This document shows positions 13,652-25,138 of a stretch of DNA of 64,000 bases, piece by piece (the first letter of the stretch is position 1; every line of letters starts with the position of its first letter). The position numbers were made by a program, and so were the translations under genes. The stretch lies in NCBI RefSeq assembly GCF_022458985.1, contig NC_061781.1, forward strand, positions 12,179,501 through 12,243,500, in the 5' to 3' direction. A model generated the notes under the pieces. The model was not told the origin of the DNA, made no database searches, and saw only the letters and a program-made list of their open reading frames with translations. This DNA comes from Mugil cephalus. Lineage: Eukaryota; Chordata; Actinopteri; Mugiliformes; Mugilidae.

Positions 13652-13925
13652 CACTCTCACTGTGACTGTGACATGGCTTCTGAAAAGAATTCAGCAAAGC
13701 GGGACACCATATTGAACAGCTGGTGACACGCTTTCTAAAGTACTGAATTAATACTGAAAACTCTTGATTTAATAAGAGGATGAAAGAGATCTATAAAATC
13801 TCCCTGATAATCAGAAAGGGCAGTTTTAAGGATTTGTGATGTGAATTGTTTGGAGTTGTATATTGAAGTGTTGAGACCACATGTTCAATGTTAATTATGT
13901 TTTGTTTGTTTGTTTTTTATACAAA

Positions 13926-13931
13926 AATAAA
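13926..13931 (+). terminator. Poly(A) signal of ERCC1
   Basis: AATAAA about 275 bases after the ERCC1 stop codon. It is the first canonical hexamer downstream, followed by a T-rich stretch. Confidence 0.65.
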
Positions 13932-14744
13932 TATTTTGTTATATTCTATACCATGTAAATCTTCCTGAAACTTCTGTTATGCTAAAAATTAATTCAAAAA
14001 CAAGGAGACATGTTAAGAAAAACATGTTGTATAAATCCCTCAATGTAGAGCTTTTTGTTGGGAGAAGGGGGGTGTGTGCTTTTTGGCTCATTACTAATCT
14101 TACTATACATTGTAAGATCCAGTGACAAATTGGACAAAACCCTAACACTACATTTTCTCCTAATCTAGTGTTTGTCTACAAGGGCAACAACTACCTTCAC
14201 TATTAACTGCTTCTACTTCAGGTTAACCCAAAAAAGAAAGGGTTACACACACAGACAAGTCAAACTCTTTTATGAGTTAATTATCTTTGGGTCAAATGGC
14301 ATAAATTATTAATAGGTTTTCAGTACAGCAGTGATAAGTTAAAGGACACCTTAGAAATAAAAAAAACTACTGTGGAAAATCAAGACAAGAGGAAAATAAC
14401 TCGTATATGCACATGTCTGCTGTGTCACTATAATAGAATATGGCTGAACATGACAAAGAATATTTTCAAATCGATACAAATAAGTGCAACGTATTCTGTC
14501 GTTGTTGTACTAGTTTAGAGATTTTCGATGCAACGTGAAGACACGGAAACGCAATCTTACGTCTAAACAGGAAGTGGTTAAGATACGCACAAGCCAGCTG
14601 GAGAGAGAGTTTTGCCGCTCGTTTCCCTCCAGTAAGCTCCCCCTTTTTTAAACTCACAGACTCAAGTTATAGTTCTTGAAGTCTCTTCACTTCTTTCTCG
14701 GAGGGACACCGACTGCAGACGTGGCGGCAGAACAGTCGTCAGAC
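13932..14744 (+). other. ERCC1-PRMT2 intergenic region and PRMT2 5' flank
   Basis: No gene was recognised. The last 200 bases before the PRMT2 start should contain its promoter and leader. There is no clear TATA box and no recognised repeat. Confidence 0.4.
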
Positions 14745-17674
14745 ATGCAGACAGAGCTGGAGGACGAGGATGATGCGTCCCGTGATGGGGAGTACGTTGC
14801 CCTGTCAGATTTTACTGGAAGCGGCGGCGACCAGGTTAGAGACATAGTCCAAGGAAGGACGTCTGGGAATCTAATAACTCTAAGCGAGTTTTAATTCTGA
14901 CGGTGTCTTTATTTCCACAGCTTAGTTTTAAATCTGGAGACAAACTACTCGTACGTGCCAAGCCATCGCCAGAGTGGTGGTGGGCAGAACTGCGGGGGGT
15001 TATTGGTTATGTTCCTGCCAGTTATCTGCGCCTGGAGGAGGTGGTGGAGGAGGAGGACACCTCACTGGAAGATCCATGGCAGGATGAAGAATACTACGGC
15101 AGTTATGGGACACTGGTTAGAACATTTAAAGAACCTTACATTTTTGCATGTTTATCGTCTTTAAGTTGCGCGTGCTGACATTTTTAACTATTTCAACTGA
15201 GTTGATGTATATTGATATATAACAAAGGGCAACTGTAGCCACAATGATCAGGTTGTAGAGACTTCCTGATTGAATGGACACAATTGTTTTAGAGTTATAC
15301 TTAACCCACAGGGTAATGTAGGTGGGTCCTTTGAGATGGTCAGCTGGTCCAGTCTAGACACAGTCTAGACATGTTGGGAAGTCAAGGCCACAACATATAC
15401 ATGAAATCAGCATAAAAACGCTGATGCTCTATCACTGGCTTTCAGAAATGTGCAAAGTCAGCATCTAATTGAATGCACAACCATAAAAACGGTCGTTGCT
15501 CTGCTGTGGACGTGGTTGACTTGAATTGCATTGAGTTTTAGTCTCGACAACAACTGTTCTTCCTACATTGGGACTAACACCTGAAAGATTTTGTATGGAA
15601 AGATGAAGGAGACCAAAAGTGATAAATAGTATGTAAATAAGTAGGAGCGCTTTATTTTTTTTTCTTCAAATGCTGTTCCTGAGTCCATCAGACATGATTT
15701 CTGACCATTTCAATTTCCTGTTGTCATTTCTTGTAATTGACCCTGCGTGTCCACATGTGTCACCCTCTACATTTCAGCCGGTTACAGATGGTGGATGGAA
15801 GGATTTCTCACAATTACCATTTCATTTCATGTCTCTTTTCTTCAGTCAGTGTTTGTCAATCAATTCTGTGCCAAAGCAGACACTGCACGATCTTGACGTG
15901 TCATCACCAAGCGTCACCAAACCGCATCACTGATTGTGCTTCGTTGTGTCCCGTGATGCAGAGGCTTCACCTGGAGATGCTGTCAGACGCGAGTCGCACT
16001 GAGACGTACCGGCAGGTTATTCTCAGCAACAGTGCTGCCCTGAGGAATAAAGTGGTGATGGACCTCGGCTGTGGGACCGGCATCATCAGCCTTTTCTGTG
16101 CTCAGCTGGCACAGCCCTCAGTGGTAATGTTAACAGCGGCCAATTAGGAAGTCATTAAAACACATGCGGTCTTTATCACACACATACACACATAGAAACA
16201 CACAAAGTTTGTTACAAAGGCTGCGCTGTATTGTATTGTGTTACATCTTAAAACATAAAAAACAAAGACCCAAGTAAACTTTGTAGGAAATACAGAGAAA
16301 TATGGTTGTTCACATTAATGTAATATATGTATAACAGCCAATACATTTACATGGATTATAGTATTTTACAAATCATCAATAATAACCCAGTCGGAACAAA
16401 ACTGCCCCGTGTAACTTCCTCCGTTCTGGCAGACTGGCCCAGTTGGAAGGATTTGTAATCGGATTGATACTTTTAAATCACCTGAATATTAGTCTCTGAT
16501 AACCATGTGAACGCTTAATCCCATAACTTCCTTCTGAATGAATACATTCTTTCTTCATGTTTGGGGTAAACATCAGCTGACGTGAAGAGGTTCCAGGAGG
16601 GACAGAAAGAAGGATGTAGCAAAACAACAAGCTGTTCAAACAAGTGTTTGAAAATAGGAACAAAGCCAGAATCGATGAAGTACTCCTTTTCTATTCACTC
16701 TGTTCAGTGTTGTCAATGGAGGTATGGAAAATACTTTTTATTTTCTTCTTATGTTTACGACAGACTCTGCACCCCGCACTGGGCAACACCACTTTGCACA
16801 AGTTTAAAAAAAAAAAAAAAAAGTTATATTCTGTTTAATGTTTTGGAGCATCTAATCAAATCACTCTTATTTAGCGTTCATGTCAACAGTTGGAATCTCT
16901 CTGCAGAGTGATTTCAAGACTTTGTCTCTTTTGAACATTAGCGTGCTCACACCCCCACCTGCTGGCCGAGGAGTATGCCGCATGGTGCAAACAGCAGGAT
17001 GCATACAACGTGCGATTGTGTCTTTGGTGCTGTAGGTGTATGCTGTGGAGGCCAGCTCTATGGCAGAGTACACCAGACAGCTGGTGAAGCAGAACAGCTA
17101 TGAGGAGGTGGTCACTGTGGTCCAGGGCCGAGCTGAGGAGGTCGAGCTGCCGGAGCAGGTGGACGTCCTGGTGTCTGAGTGGATGGGGAACTGCCTCCTG
17201 GTAACAATGACACTTCGATTTTATCATTTCTAATATAAATGATAGTGTTTCTGCTGTTTTTCATGAATGGAAATGAATGTGTTCTAATATAACAGCACTA
17301 TAAACCTTCGCTTCATACAGCTGAATTGCCACTGTACCACTGCAGGATTTAGCGCAGACCTGGTTTGTTAGATCACATTCCTTTTCACTAGTGGTCATGA
17401 TGTTTTCGTATCATACATTCTCCCCTCCTCCCTCTGGTCTAGTTTGAGTTCATGGTAGAGTCCGTCCTGCTGGCCAGGGACCGCTGGCTCAGAGATGGCG
17501 GCGTGATGTGGCCCTCCTCCGCAGCCCTCACCCTGGTGCCTTGTCAGGCAGACAGCTATTACTCAGAGAAGATGGCCTTCTGGGAGCGGCCCTATGGCCT
17601 AGACTTCACCCCTCTTCAGTAAGACCATTACTCAGCGTATGACAATGAACAATGTCCTGTCTCACTTATATACA

Positions 17675-17714
<40 letters not shown>

Positions 17715-19815
17715 TGTTCCTGCCAGTTTTTTTTTTTTACTTAATCCTTTCTCAGCACCATCTTGGACTTGGATGTGCAAGTAGATGCCAGGTAGCGATG
17801 TGCACTTTTGACACTTTTGACACTCTGTGATGGCAGCAGCCACCCCCAGCAGGGTGCAGCCCGGTACAGGCACACACACAAAAAAAATGGTTTAGGACTA
17901 ACTCAAAAAACGTGAGCAACAGCACCAGGTGCTGACCTCGCCTCCTAATTCACAAGATCCCAAACTGATCAACTATCTGTGCGATGCTCTGGAAGAAGCC
18001 TGGTCCACGGAGGCCCCTCTCCTCAACCCATAGCAGTCAAAGACCCCCCACCAATAACATTCTGTTGTCACACACCATGGCTGGCAAGAAGGCCTGTGTC
18101 CATTCTCAGATGAGATCACAACTTTTTTGGAGACACAATATTAGGAAGGGGGCAGCACGGCGGCTCAGTGGTTAGCACTGATGCCTCCCAGCTAGAAGGT
18201 CCGGGTTTGAGTTCAGCTCAGGCCTTTCTTTGTGGAGTTTGCATGTTCTATGACTTACCATATATGTAAATCTAAGTACCTCTATTTGCTCACTTCCTTA
18301 TTTCTAACATGCATTGTGCACCTAGTAATAGTTTTGCCCAGCAACAACTTCAGATATTATCTAACCGTTGTGTTTGTATTTCTGATACCTAATGTTACCC
18401 TGGAACATAAAAATTGTGACTCTCTATATTAAGTTGATCTGTACTCTTAATAATAGTAATAATAACAATAATAATAATAATAAAATGTAATTGTGGGCAT
18501 TGGAAAAGAGATGGAATACATAGAGAATGACAGGGAAGGTTTCACATGTGAGAAACCTGAGTACCGTTTAGGCAAAGTCAGCAGATTCTTTTCTGTCTGC
18601 CTGGAACTTCTCAGCCACAGTTGAACTCAGAGCTCCATTTACCAGTCTGTGGGAGTTGTCATCTGATCACGGCTAATGGAAAAACAAGTGCAGTTCATGA
18701 TCCACATTACCATCCGATCTTCCCTTTAACTAACTCCAATGCAGTTTTAGTTCAGCATGCAATTTCACAAAGAATGAAAAAAAACAGGATGTTGTAAACA
18801 CTTTTAACAGGTCTTATGCTTATATTCAGAGACTGTCACACCTTGTGGCGTTAAAACTACTTATGCGTGTTTAAGTCCATAATTGTTTGTAACGTATACA
18901 TTCTTATTTCATGTTGGGTCATGTTGTACTCTCTCGTAAGTCGTTAAACTGATTCTTCCATGGTGCTGTGTCATGTTTCATCCTTGCAGGCCTTTGGCAC
19001 AGCAGGAGTTCTTCACCAAACCCAAGTTCAGTCACCTCATTGAGCCGGACGACTGCCTGACTTCTCCCTGTGACGTCATCTACCTGGACATGTACACTTT
19101 GCAAGTCACAGACCTGGAGGTACCGTGTGAGATTTCATGATCACGAAATGCTGCGATTGCAACACAGGCTGATCTTGTAACAAACTGGTATCCGTTTCAT
19201 TTCTCAGGAAATGAAGGGCGAGTTTCGCTTTTGCGTGGACAAGTCTGGTGTTTTTCATGGATTCACCGCCTGGTTCACTGTTCACTTTGAGAGCCTGGAG
19301 GCAGGAGGTGCAGCCGTGGAGCTAAACACAGGACCCAACTCTGAGTAAAAAGACATAAAAAGAATCTTCAGCAGTTCACTTTTCATTAAAGACACATTAG
19401 ATTAATGTTAACTAGAGGCCTTTCTCTTTAGTCCAACACACTGGAAGCAGACTCTGTTCATGCTAGACAGGCCGGTCAGTGTCTATGCCGGAGACTCCAT
19501 CAGTGGAACCATCGTCCTGCACAGGAACCCCGTCTGGAGACGCCACATGACCGTTACCCTGCACTGGAATATTAACAGCAGCACGGAAGATACAGACAAC
19601 TGCCAGGCAAAGATCTCAAGCTTTATCCAATTGATGCACTGTACATCCATTAGGCGGTGGTAGTTTATTATCTTTTAGACCACTGTGGTTACATTTATCT
19701 ATGAACAATGATTTAGTTATACAATTTAACCTCCCAAAAATAGATATAGAAACGTTAACTTGTTTTCTTTCTGTGTCTCTAGGTTGGGACAAAGAGTTTC
19801 CCCATGTGGAGGTGA
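14745..19815 (+). CDS. prmt2: Protein arginine N-methyltransferase 2 (SH3 domain plus PRMT core)
   Basis: PRMT2 transfers methyl groups from S-adenosylmethionine to protein arginines and acts as a nuclear receptor coactivator. Nine exons join in frame: 14745-14834, 14921-15115, 15962-16123, 17036-17200, 17443-17618, 18990-19119, 19208-19344, 19432-19606 and 19783-19815, giving 420 residues (human 433). Seen: an SH3 domain at about 18-82 (ALSDF, WWWAELRG, GYVPASYL); motif I VMDLGCGTGIISLFC near 126; YAVEAS; the double-E loop SEWMGNCLLFEFMVE; the THW loop in PTHWKQTLF; and the family-typical end NPVWRRHM then FPMWR. The start is the first ATG in frame. The last intron has a GC donor (CCAG then gcaaag); joining across it restores the conserved tail. 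All catalytic motifs are present. Confidence 0.95.
17692..17712. repeat. (TA)n microsatellite in PRMT2 intron 5
   Basis: A pure alternating TA run follows a short GT run and precedes a T tract. Confidence 0.9.
18007..18145. repeat. Dispersed repeat of unnamed family (second copy at 43676-43812)
   Basis: About 135 bases, including CTCAACCCAT, CAAAGACCCCC, TTCTGTTGTCA, TGTCCATTCTC and TTTGGAGACACAA, recur at roughly 75% identity at 43676-43812. The order of blocks is the same in both. It sits in a PRMT2 intron. I cannot assign a family; a transposon-derived tail is likely. Confidence 0.6.
18148..18245 (+). repeat. Truncated SINE-like element in PRMT2 intron 5
   Basis: The sequence starts GGGCAGCACGGCGGCTCAG and continues with GTGGTTAGCACTGATGCCTC and TTTGTGGAGTTTGCATGTTC, a phrase very common in fish genomes and resembling a tRNA-derived SINE. 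It diverges after the TGCATGTTC block, so this is a truncated copy. Family naming is from memory of fish repeats, not from a search. Confidence 0.55.
18446..18484. repeat. (AAT)n microsatellite
   Basis: An imperfect AAT/AATAAT run in a PRMT2 intron. Confidence 0.8.
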
Positions 19816-20358
19816 CAGTCTCCCAATCATTAGATCCACAGGAAACCAGTCTAATGCTTCCTCTGTGCAGCAGTGAGCTTTTGTTGACCGGGAATGAAAC
19901 ATGAATATGACGGTCGAAGGAGAGTCGCCTAGTATGGACGTGTGGGAGTCTCTTGGTACACCTGATGGCTACGGGCCCAGGTGATGCACCGTAACATGCT
20001 ACAAGAGCATGTTCACAGAGGAGAACCCACCTACTCTGACTTAACTTTACTCACAGGGATCATTTGTTTAAGCCAGTGTTGAAGATGACTGACAATGCTA
20101 ACATCAAACTATTGTTCACTGATGTGTTTTCACTCCTGGGGTCCAACTGAAGCGACGATGAGAACGCCAGAACATGTTTTTAGCTTTATTTTAATGTGCA
20201 TATTGTTCAACAATAAGCATTTTAAGTACATCCTTATTTGTACATACATGCCAACAGGCTTGTATCCATTTAGGAAAACAACAGCTTAATCATGATTTAA
20301 AATGGTTTCAGATATTAAACTTTTTTTTTTAACACTGATTTAAGATTAGAGTGAACAT

Positions 20359-20364
20359 TTTATT
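20359..20364 (-). terminator. Candidate poly(A) signal of the zinc-finger gene
   Basis: A minus-strand AATAAA about 300 bases beyond the zinc-finger stop. PRMT2 reads toward it on the plus strand (candidate ATTAAA at 20314-20319), so the 3' ends of the two genes probably overlap or abut. Confidence 0.4.
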
Positions 20365-20660
20365 CCACAGATAGATCACAAATGTTAATTAGCCTTCGGG
20401 CTAAAATATGCATTAAAACAACATTTTTACAAAGACAATTTCTTATTCACAGTGAAATTCATTATTCCAAATAAAATATGTTGCTTTAAATTAAATAATA
20501 TGTTGGTATTATAAACTCTTTGTAAACATATTTGATGTTTCAGTACGAGGTGAGTTTCTTTAAAATGACTTAGTCCGGTTACTGTGCGCTGGGGGTGAAC
20601 TGCTGTGACACATTCCTCGGTCAAAGATGGACGTCGTCTCAGTGAACTGTCCTCTCTTGG

Positions 20661-21680
20661 TCATGGCTCTGTTTTACATTTTGCTTTAGATCTGGAGCGT
20701 GTGTTGACATCAGACGACAAAGCCTGAGTGGACTCAGGAGAAGGAGGCCTGGAAAGTGGAACAAACAGAGGAGGTTTAACCACTTTGTCTTCAACCTCCT
20801 TGTTTTTATCTTTTTTCTGCCTCAAGTGTTTGTCACAGTGGTTCACAAAAGTGTCCAGCTTGACAAAGGTCTTGTTGCACACTTTGCAGTGATAAGGCCT
20901 CTGTCCCTTGTTGAGGCGTATGTGCAGCCTGATGTATGAAGATCGTACGAAGGTGCGGCAGCAGACCCCACATTTCAGATCCTCCATGCTGCTTTGGGTC
21001 TTCTGGGGTGGGCTCAGCGGGGGTGCAGGCACTGGTTTGGCCTCTCCGGACGCCTCCTGAGCCTTGTGCGAGAGCAAGAGTGGCAAAGAGCTAAAACCCT
21101 TGCCACATGTCTCGCATTTGTATGGCCTCTCCCCAGTGTGTAGACGAACGTGTGCCAGGAGCCCGGCCTTTTGGGTGAACGACTTGTCGCAGTAGGTGCA
21201 CTTGAAAGGCTTCTCACCTGTGTGGAGGCGACGGTGGGTCTTCAGATGCGAGGCGCGGCCGAAGGTCTTCCCACACTCTGGGCATTTAAATGGCCTATCT
21301 CCGCTATGAATTATTTTGTGTGCCATCAGGTGGGAGGACTGATGGAAGTACTTGCCACAGGTGCTACATCTAAATTTCCTCTCCTTGTTGTGCGAGGCCA
21401 GGTGAAGAGTCAGGTGGGCGGAGGAGATGAAGGTTTTGGTGCACAGGCTGCAGCTGTGAGGCTCCAGGCGCATGCGCCGGTGTGGCCTTCGACCATTACT
21501 ATGGGGGCTGCTGCCTTCCTGGCAGGAGGGGCATTTGGAAGGACTGTCATGCCCCTGTTTAGGAGCGACAGAGTGGTTGGAGGAATCAGGGTCAGAGTCG
21601 GGCTCTGGCAGGCTGAAGCTGCATCCACAGTCTGAGCAGTGCCCTGACTGCTGCACTTTGTCACCAGCTTTCTCCAGCAT
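20661..21680 (-). CDS. C2H2 zinc-finger protein, seven finger units
   Basis: A probable sequence-specific nuclear DNA-binding protein; I do not recognise an orthologue. The coding part sits in one exon whose acceptor is at 21734-21735; the first ATG in frame is at 21680, giving 339 residues. Seen: about 75 residues of acidic, Ser/Pro-rich leader containing two CxxC pairs (CSDCGC, CPSCQE); fingers [40 protein letters not shown] with TGEKPF-type linkers; then [20 protein letters not shown] and [10 protein letters not shown]. Finger 5 lacks a proper second histidine and finger 6 has Asn in place of its last histidine, so these two may not bind zinc normally. The tail is basic with a KAKCK motif. 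An upstream exon with a strong donor at 22187-22188 appears untranslated. The 5' half of this gene is copied as a broken fragment at 47836-48083. Confidence 0.85.
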   Translation of the reverse strand: MLEKAGDKVQQSGHCSDCGCSFSLPEPDSDPDSSNHSVAPKQGHDSPSKCPSCQEGSSPHSNGRRPHRRMRLEPHSCSLCTKTFISSAHLTLHLASHNKERKFRCSTCGKYFHQSSHLMAHKIIHSGDRPFKCPECGKTFGRASHLKTHRRLHTGEKPFKCTYCDKSFTQKAGLLAHVRLHTGERPYKCETCGKGFSSLPLLLSHKAQEASGEAKPVPAPPLSPPQKTQSSMEDLKCGVCCRTFVRSSYIRLHIRLNKGQRPYHCKVCNKTFVKLDTFVNHCDKHLRQKKDKNKEVEDKVVKPPLFVPLSRPPSPESTQALSSDVNTRSRSKAKCKTEP

Positions 21681-21811
21681 GGTCCCCTGTAGGGCCAGAG
21701 CAGGGGAGGAGTTTTCATTCAGGACAGCAACATCTGGGAGGGAAAACAAATGATTATGAAATAGAGGCTAACGCTTTCAGACGTGCATTACGCAAAACAC
21801 ATCGCTCCTGC

Positions 21812-21862
21812 AGCGGCTGTGGCTCAGTAGAACCAGAGGGTTCGCGGTTTAAACCCCGGAAA
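21812..21862 (+). repeat. Degenerate tRNA-like (SINE) remnant
   Basis: GCGGCTGTGGCTCAGTAGAA followed by GGTTCGCGGTTTAAACCCC looks like the A- and B-box head of a tRNA-derived SINE with the middle lost. It cannot fold as a full tRNA. It is carried along in the duplication (near 48212). Confidence 0.35.
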
Positions 21863-22187
21863 ACAAGACTAGTGTTGTTACTTTTCCCTTTCTCATTAGC
21901 CAGCCAGCTTTGACACTTGACATCGTTGCCAGGCGTCATCGTGTCATTGTATCGTTTCCTGTTTACCGGCACAGTATTTTATCAGCCACGATCATGATAA
22001 ATCTCAGGCGATCACGCGCTTTGTGGCACCAACAGTCGGAGCAATCGCCGACACACAAATGTGAACGCCAGAGCTACACTAGCTTCCTTAGCATCGACAT
22101 CAGCCGCCCCTGCAGGCCCCGCTTCGCCCCACACAGTAACGCGTAAAGCATTTGAGGATGCGAGTCGTGAACAAAGATTTCACATAC

Positions 22188-22262
22188 CGTCTTCTTCCTT
22201 CCTAACAAGCGCATGTGCTCATCACAATGAAGCAAGTTTAAACGCACACAAAAACACAACAA
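22188..22262 (-). other. Probable untranslated first exon of the zinc-finger gene
   Basis: The minus strand reads GAAGAAGACG then gtatgtg, a strong donor. Joining it to the acceptor at 21734-21735 gives a frame with a stop and no ATG before the zinc-finger start, so the exon is probably leader only. Its 5' limit is not visible. Confidence 0.4.
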
Positions 22263-22503
22263 AGGGGTAGTTGTGTTCCGCCTGTGTCTCCCTGCAAGAC
22301 GCTGGGCCGGTGGTGGTGTGATTTAAACCGGGGCTGCAGCATCATCTAGCGAGCGGCGGAAAAACTGTCCTCTATGGAGAGGAAGAACCGAGTTTAACAG
22401 TGGGAAACTTATAAAAACCCGGTCTCTGGTTAGTTAAGGCTGCTCAGAAAGCTTAATTTTTTATTGAGAACTACTATCAGAAACATATCTCCGCTGTACG
22501 TTG

Positions 22504-22543
22504 AGTTTCGTTTTGTCAGAGGTGATACTCGAGAAACGAAACT
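22504..22543 (+). promoter_or_regulatory. Paired interferon-response-like (ISRE/IRF) sites upstream of sacsin-like copy A
   Basis: AGTTTCGTTTTG at 22504-22515 matches the ISRE pattern AGTTTCNNTTTC with one mismatch. GAAACGAAACT at 22533-22543 is an IRF-like site in the opposite orientation. Both sit 65-105 bases before a TATA box, the usual spacing in interferon-inducible promoters. The first site is conserved in copy B; the second is changed there. Confidence 0.5.
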
Positions 22544-22607
22544 AACATCACAAATACTAAGTCACAGGAACAGGCGTGTGCTGTTGGGATTGGACGTCAG
22601 CTGCCTT

Positions 22608-22613
22608 TATAAG
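22608..22613 (+). promoter_or_regulatory. TATA box of sacsin-like copy A
   Basis: TATAAG in a GC-rich setting, after a CRE-like GGACGTCAG and before a conserved stretch running to a strong donor at 22791/22792 (GGCAG then gtgagt). That would make about 22638-22791 an untranslated leader exon splicing to the acceptor before 25122. The same layout occurs in copy B. Confidence 0.5.
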
Positions 22614-22791
22614 CAGACTGAGCATCACTAGTTACAGTTGGACCGCTTCAACACTTCAGTTCATCATGACTTAGGTACTGTGATTTCACTTTTTTATATA
22701 TATATACATATACTCTTTTATTCTGCAATTATCAGTGAGTAAATGAACTTTCAGACTTTAACTTTAAGGGCCATTAATGGGGAAATGGCAG

Positions 22792-25121
22792 GTGAGTTTC
22801 TAGTTTTTAAAAAATCAGGGTCAAGTTTTTTTTTCCTTTCAAGGATGATCAGAGATGAAGGGGGCTATGAGCCTTTATAGTAAATATTATAAATTGGACA
22901 CAATGGTTAATATACAGCTTGTCTACCTAAATATAACAGTGTAGTATGAACATAATACACAAACATAACATTACAATGTCTAAAATCGCAGATGATCATA
23001 TCTATCTATATGATAATTTAGATCTCTTTTTCTTAATATGACATGTCAGTAAAGTGAGACTAGACCTGAACTAAACTGAGGTAAAAAGAAATTCTTCCAT
23101 TCACTGAAGGCTAATGACTGGTGGAAGTGTTAATCTAGCCTGGGTTGTTATTGGCATCAACGTAATCCGATCATTGTGATGTGACCTTAGGGTTTCTTAT
23201 TGAAATAGCCAAGAAACTGTAGCTTTTCATCTTTGTTTTTCCACACTGAACAATGCTTACCTATTCCTTGCTTATCATTCATCGTATTTATTTGTGTTTC
23301 CTGCTTCCAGAGAACTGATGCAGCAGTGTAGTTGTTTTGCTATGGTCTAAGAGGAAGTTTGTCAGTATGCCGAAACTCTTGTTGCTGCAATACTGTGGTT
23401 GCTTGTTCAATATGAAAAGCCTCAGGTGGGGCACAGAAATCTCGTTAAGATCACACTATTGTGAAAGTCTGAATATGAATCGAAATCTGAAAGAATAAAG
23501 AACACATGATATCCTTTAAATCTATTTAAAGAGGATATAAAATTTAATTGACAAGCAGTCTGGTCTATACCTTTTTATATACACTAGTGATTGGGACATA
23601 AACTGTTATAACTGATTTATGTTTGTGTATTGCACAATTTAATTGGTTAGTCTGTGACAGTTAGTGATGTAGACAAACTGCATGTAAACCCTGTCAAACC
23701 AGTCATACTGATGCATCAGTTGTCTGTACGTAACAGCAAACCAGAAAACATCAGTTAAGAAAAGATGACTAATATATTTTCCTTTAAGCATTATTATTAA
23801 ACTTTTAACATGTTCACTCTCATCTTTAAAGTTCCAGCAAAGTAATTCAAACAAGACATATCTCTTTCTAAATTTGTTGCAGTGATAAATCATAATTTTC
23901 CATCAATTGTTCAGTTTATTAGATATGTAAATCTTTTGACCTTATGTTGAAGACTAGCTAGTCAACAGGGATGTTCAGACAACATCAGGTGCCTGTCAGT
24001 TCAGTGCTCCTTTATTAGTCTCACTTTATCTGCCATTGCATCCTGCCAAGACTTTCTGTGACTGCATGTGATGTGATGGCTTTGTTGAGGCCTTGCCTCC
24101 ACACAATTCAACAAAAGGTTCATTACTTGAAGCTTTAAAAGAATAAAATAAATAACAGCCTCAGCGTGTATCAAACTCTTACTCCATCAACGTAAGACCA
24201 TCACTTTTACGATGTACCATGAGCCCCACATACCGTACCACCTTGTCGTTGAAGCTTTTTGATTTACATCGACACTACACAACTCTTTGCAAATTTATAC
24301 ACTTACATCCACTGTTTTCATTTGCTCTCAGTATCGGTTTAGTTGTGTAATAGAATATTTGTAGTGAATGCGTTAAAGTTAACGGACCAAAAAGAATATC
24401 AAACAGCACAAATCATGTTCAAAGCAAAAGATAATCAACAAGGGCATGTTTATTCAGAGGGAGGGAAGATATAGTTTAAGGGGATTGTTTTATTTTAAGA
24501 ATGTGAGAGTGTGAACAACAAGTAAAAGTTTTTGTGTATCTGTTTATGGTGTAAAACTTTGGAACGAGGTATGAGTGATGAACTGAAATAATATTCAAAC
24601 ATAGAGCAGATCAAGAAAAAGTATAAAAATATGATTTTAAAAAAGTACAAGGATGAGACTGGTTGTTCCTTTATTTATTTATTCTTCTCTTACCGATTAT
24701 TGGTTTTATTATAGCATTAGTAGTTTTTTCATCGTGGGATTATTATTTGCAAGTGGGTTAATTATTGATTACTTGTGTAAGGTGAAGGGGTGGGACTAGT
24801 TTCATCTTCCTCCAACTCCTTTTTGAACATGCAAAGGGCAAACTAGTTTGGCTCTTTGGTTGTTGTTGCTTTTTTACGTTTACTTTTGTCTTTATTTTGT
24901 TATATGTTTAATTATTTGTTCATGTTCAAAATGTAATAATAAATAAAAATGAAGTCTTTAAATTTTTGTGTGTGTGTGGGGGGGTAATTAAAAAAATAAA
25001 ATGAAAAATAAAAATAGTGAAAAACAAGTATACAAGTATATACATCACATAAAGTCTTATTAACTTCCATTTCAATTTATTTATTCTCTTATTATCTTTA
25101 AAAATATATATATATATACAG
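22792..25121 (+). other. Putative 5' intron of sacsin-like copy A
   Basis: AT-rich sequence without recognised genes lies between the inferred leader-exon donor and the acceptor (atatacag) just before the first coding exon. The equivalent region of copy B is interrupted by a Crypton-like fragment and a LINE fragment that are absent here. Confidence 0.4.
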
Positions 25122-25138
25122 CAACCAGCCCAGGAAGG

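Noticed and set aside
21812-21862. Possible tRNA gene
   Set aside because: It has A- and B-box-like pieces, but the middle is too short and no cloverleaf forms; more likely a SINE remnant.
22074-22262. Short minus-strand frame starting in the zinc-finger first exon
   Set aside because: It reads through a strong donor and does not join the zinc-finger frame; the exon is better taken as leader.
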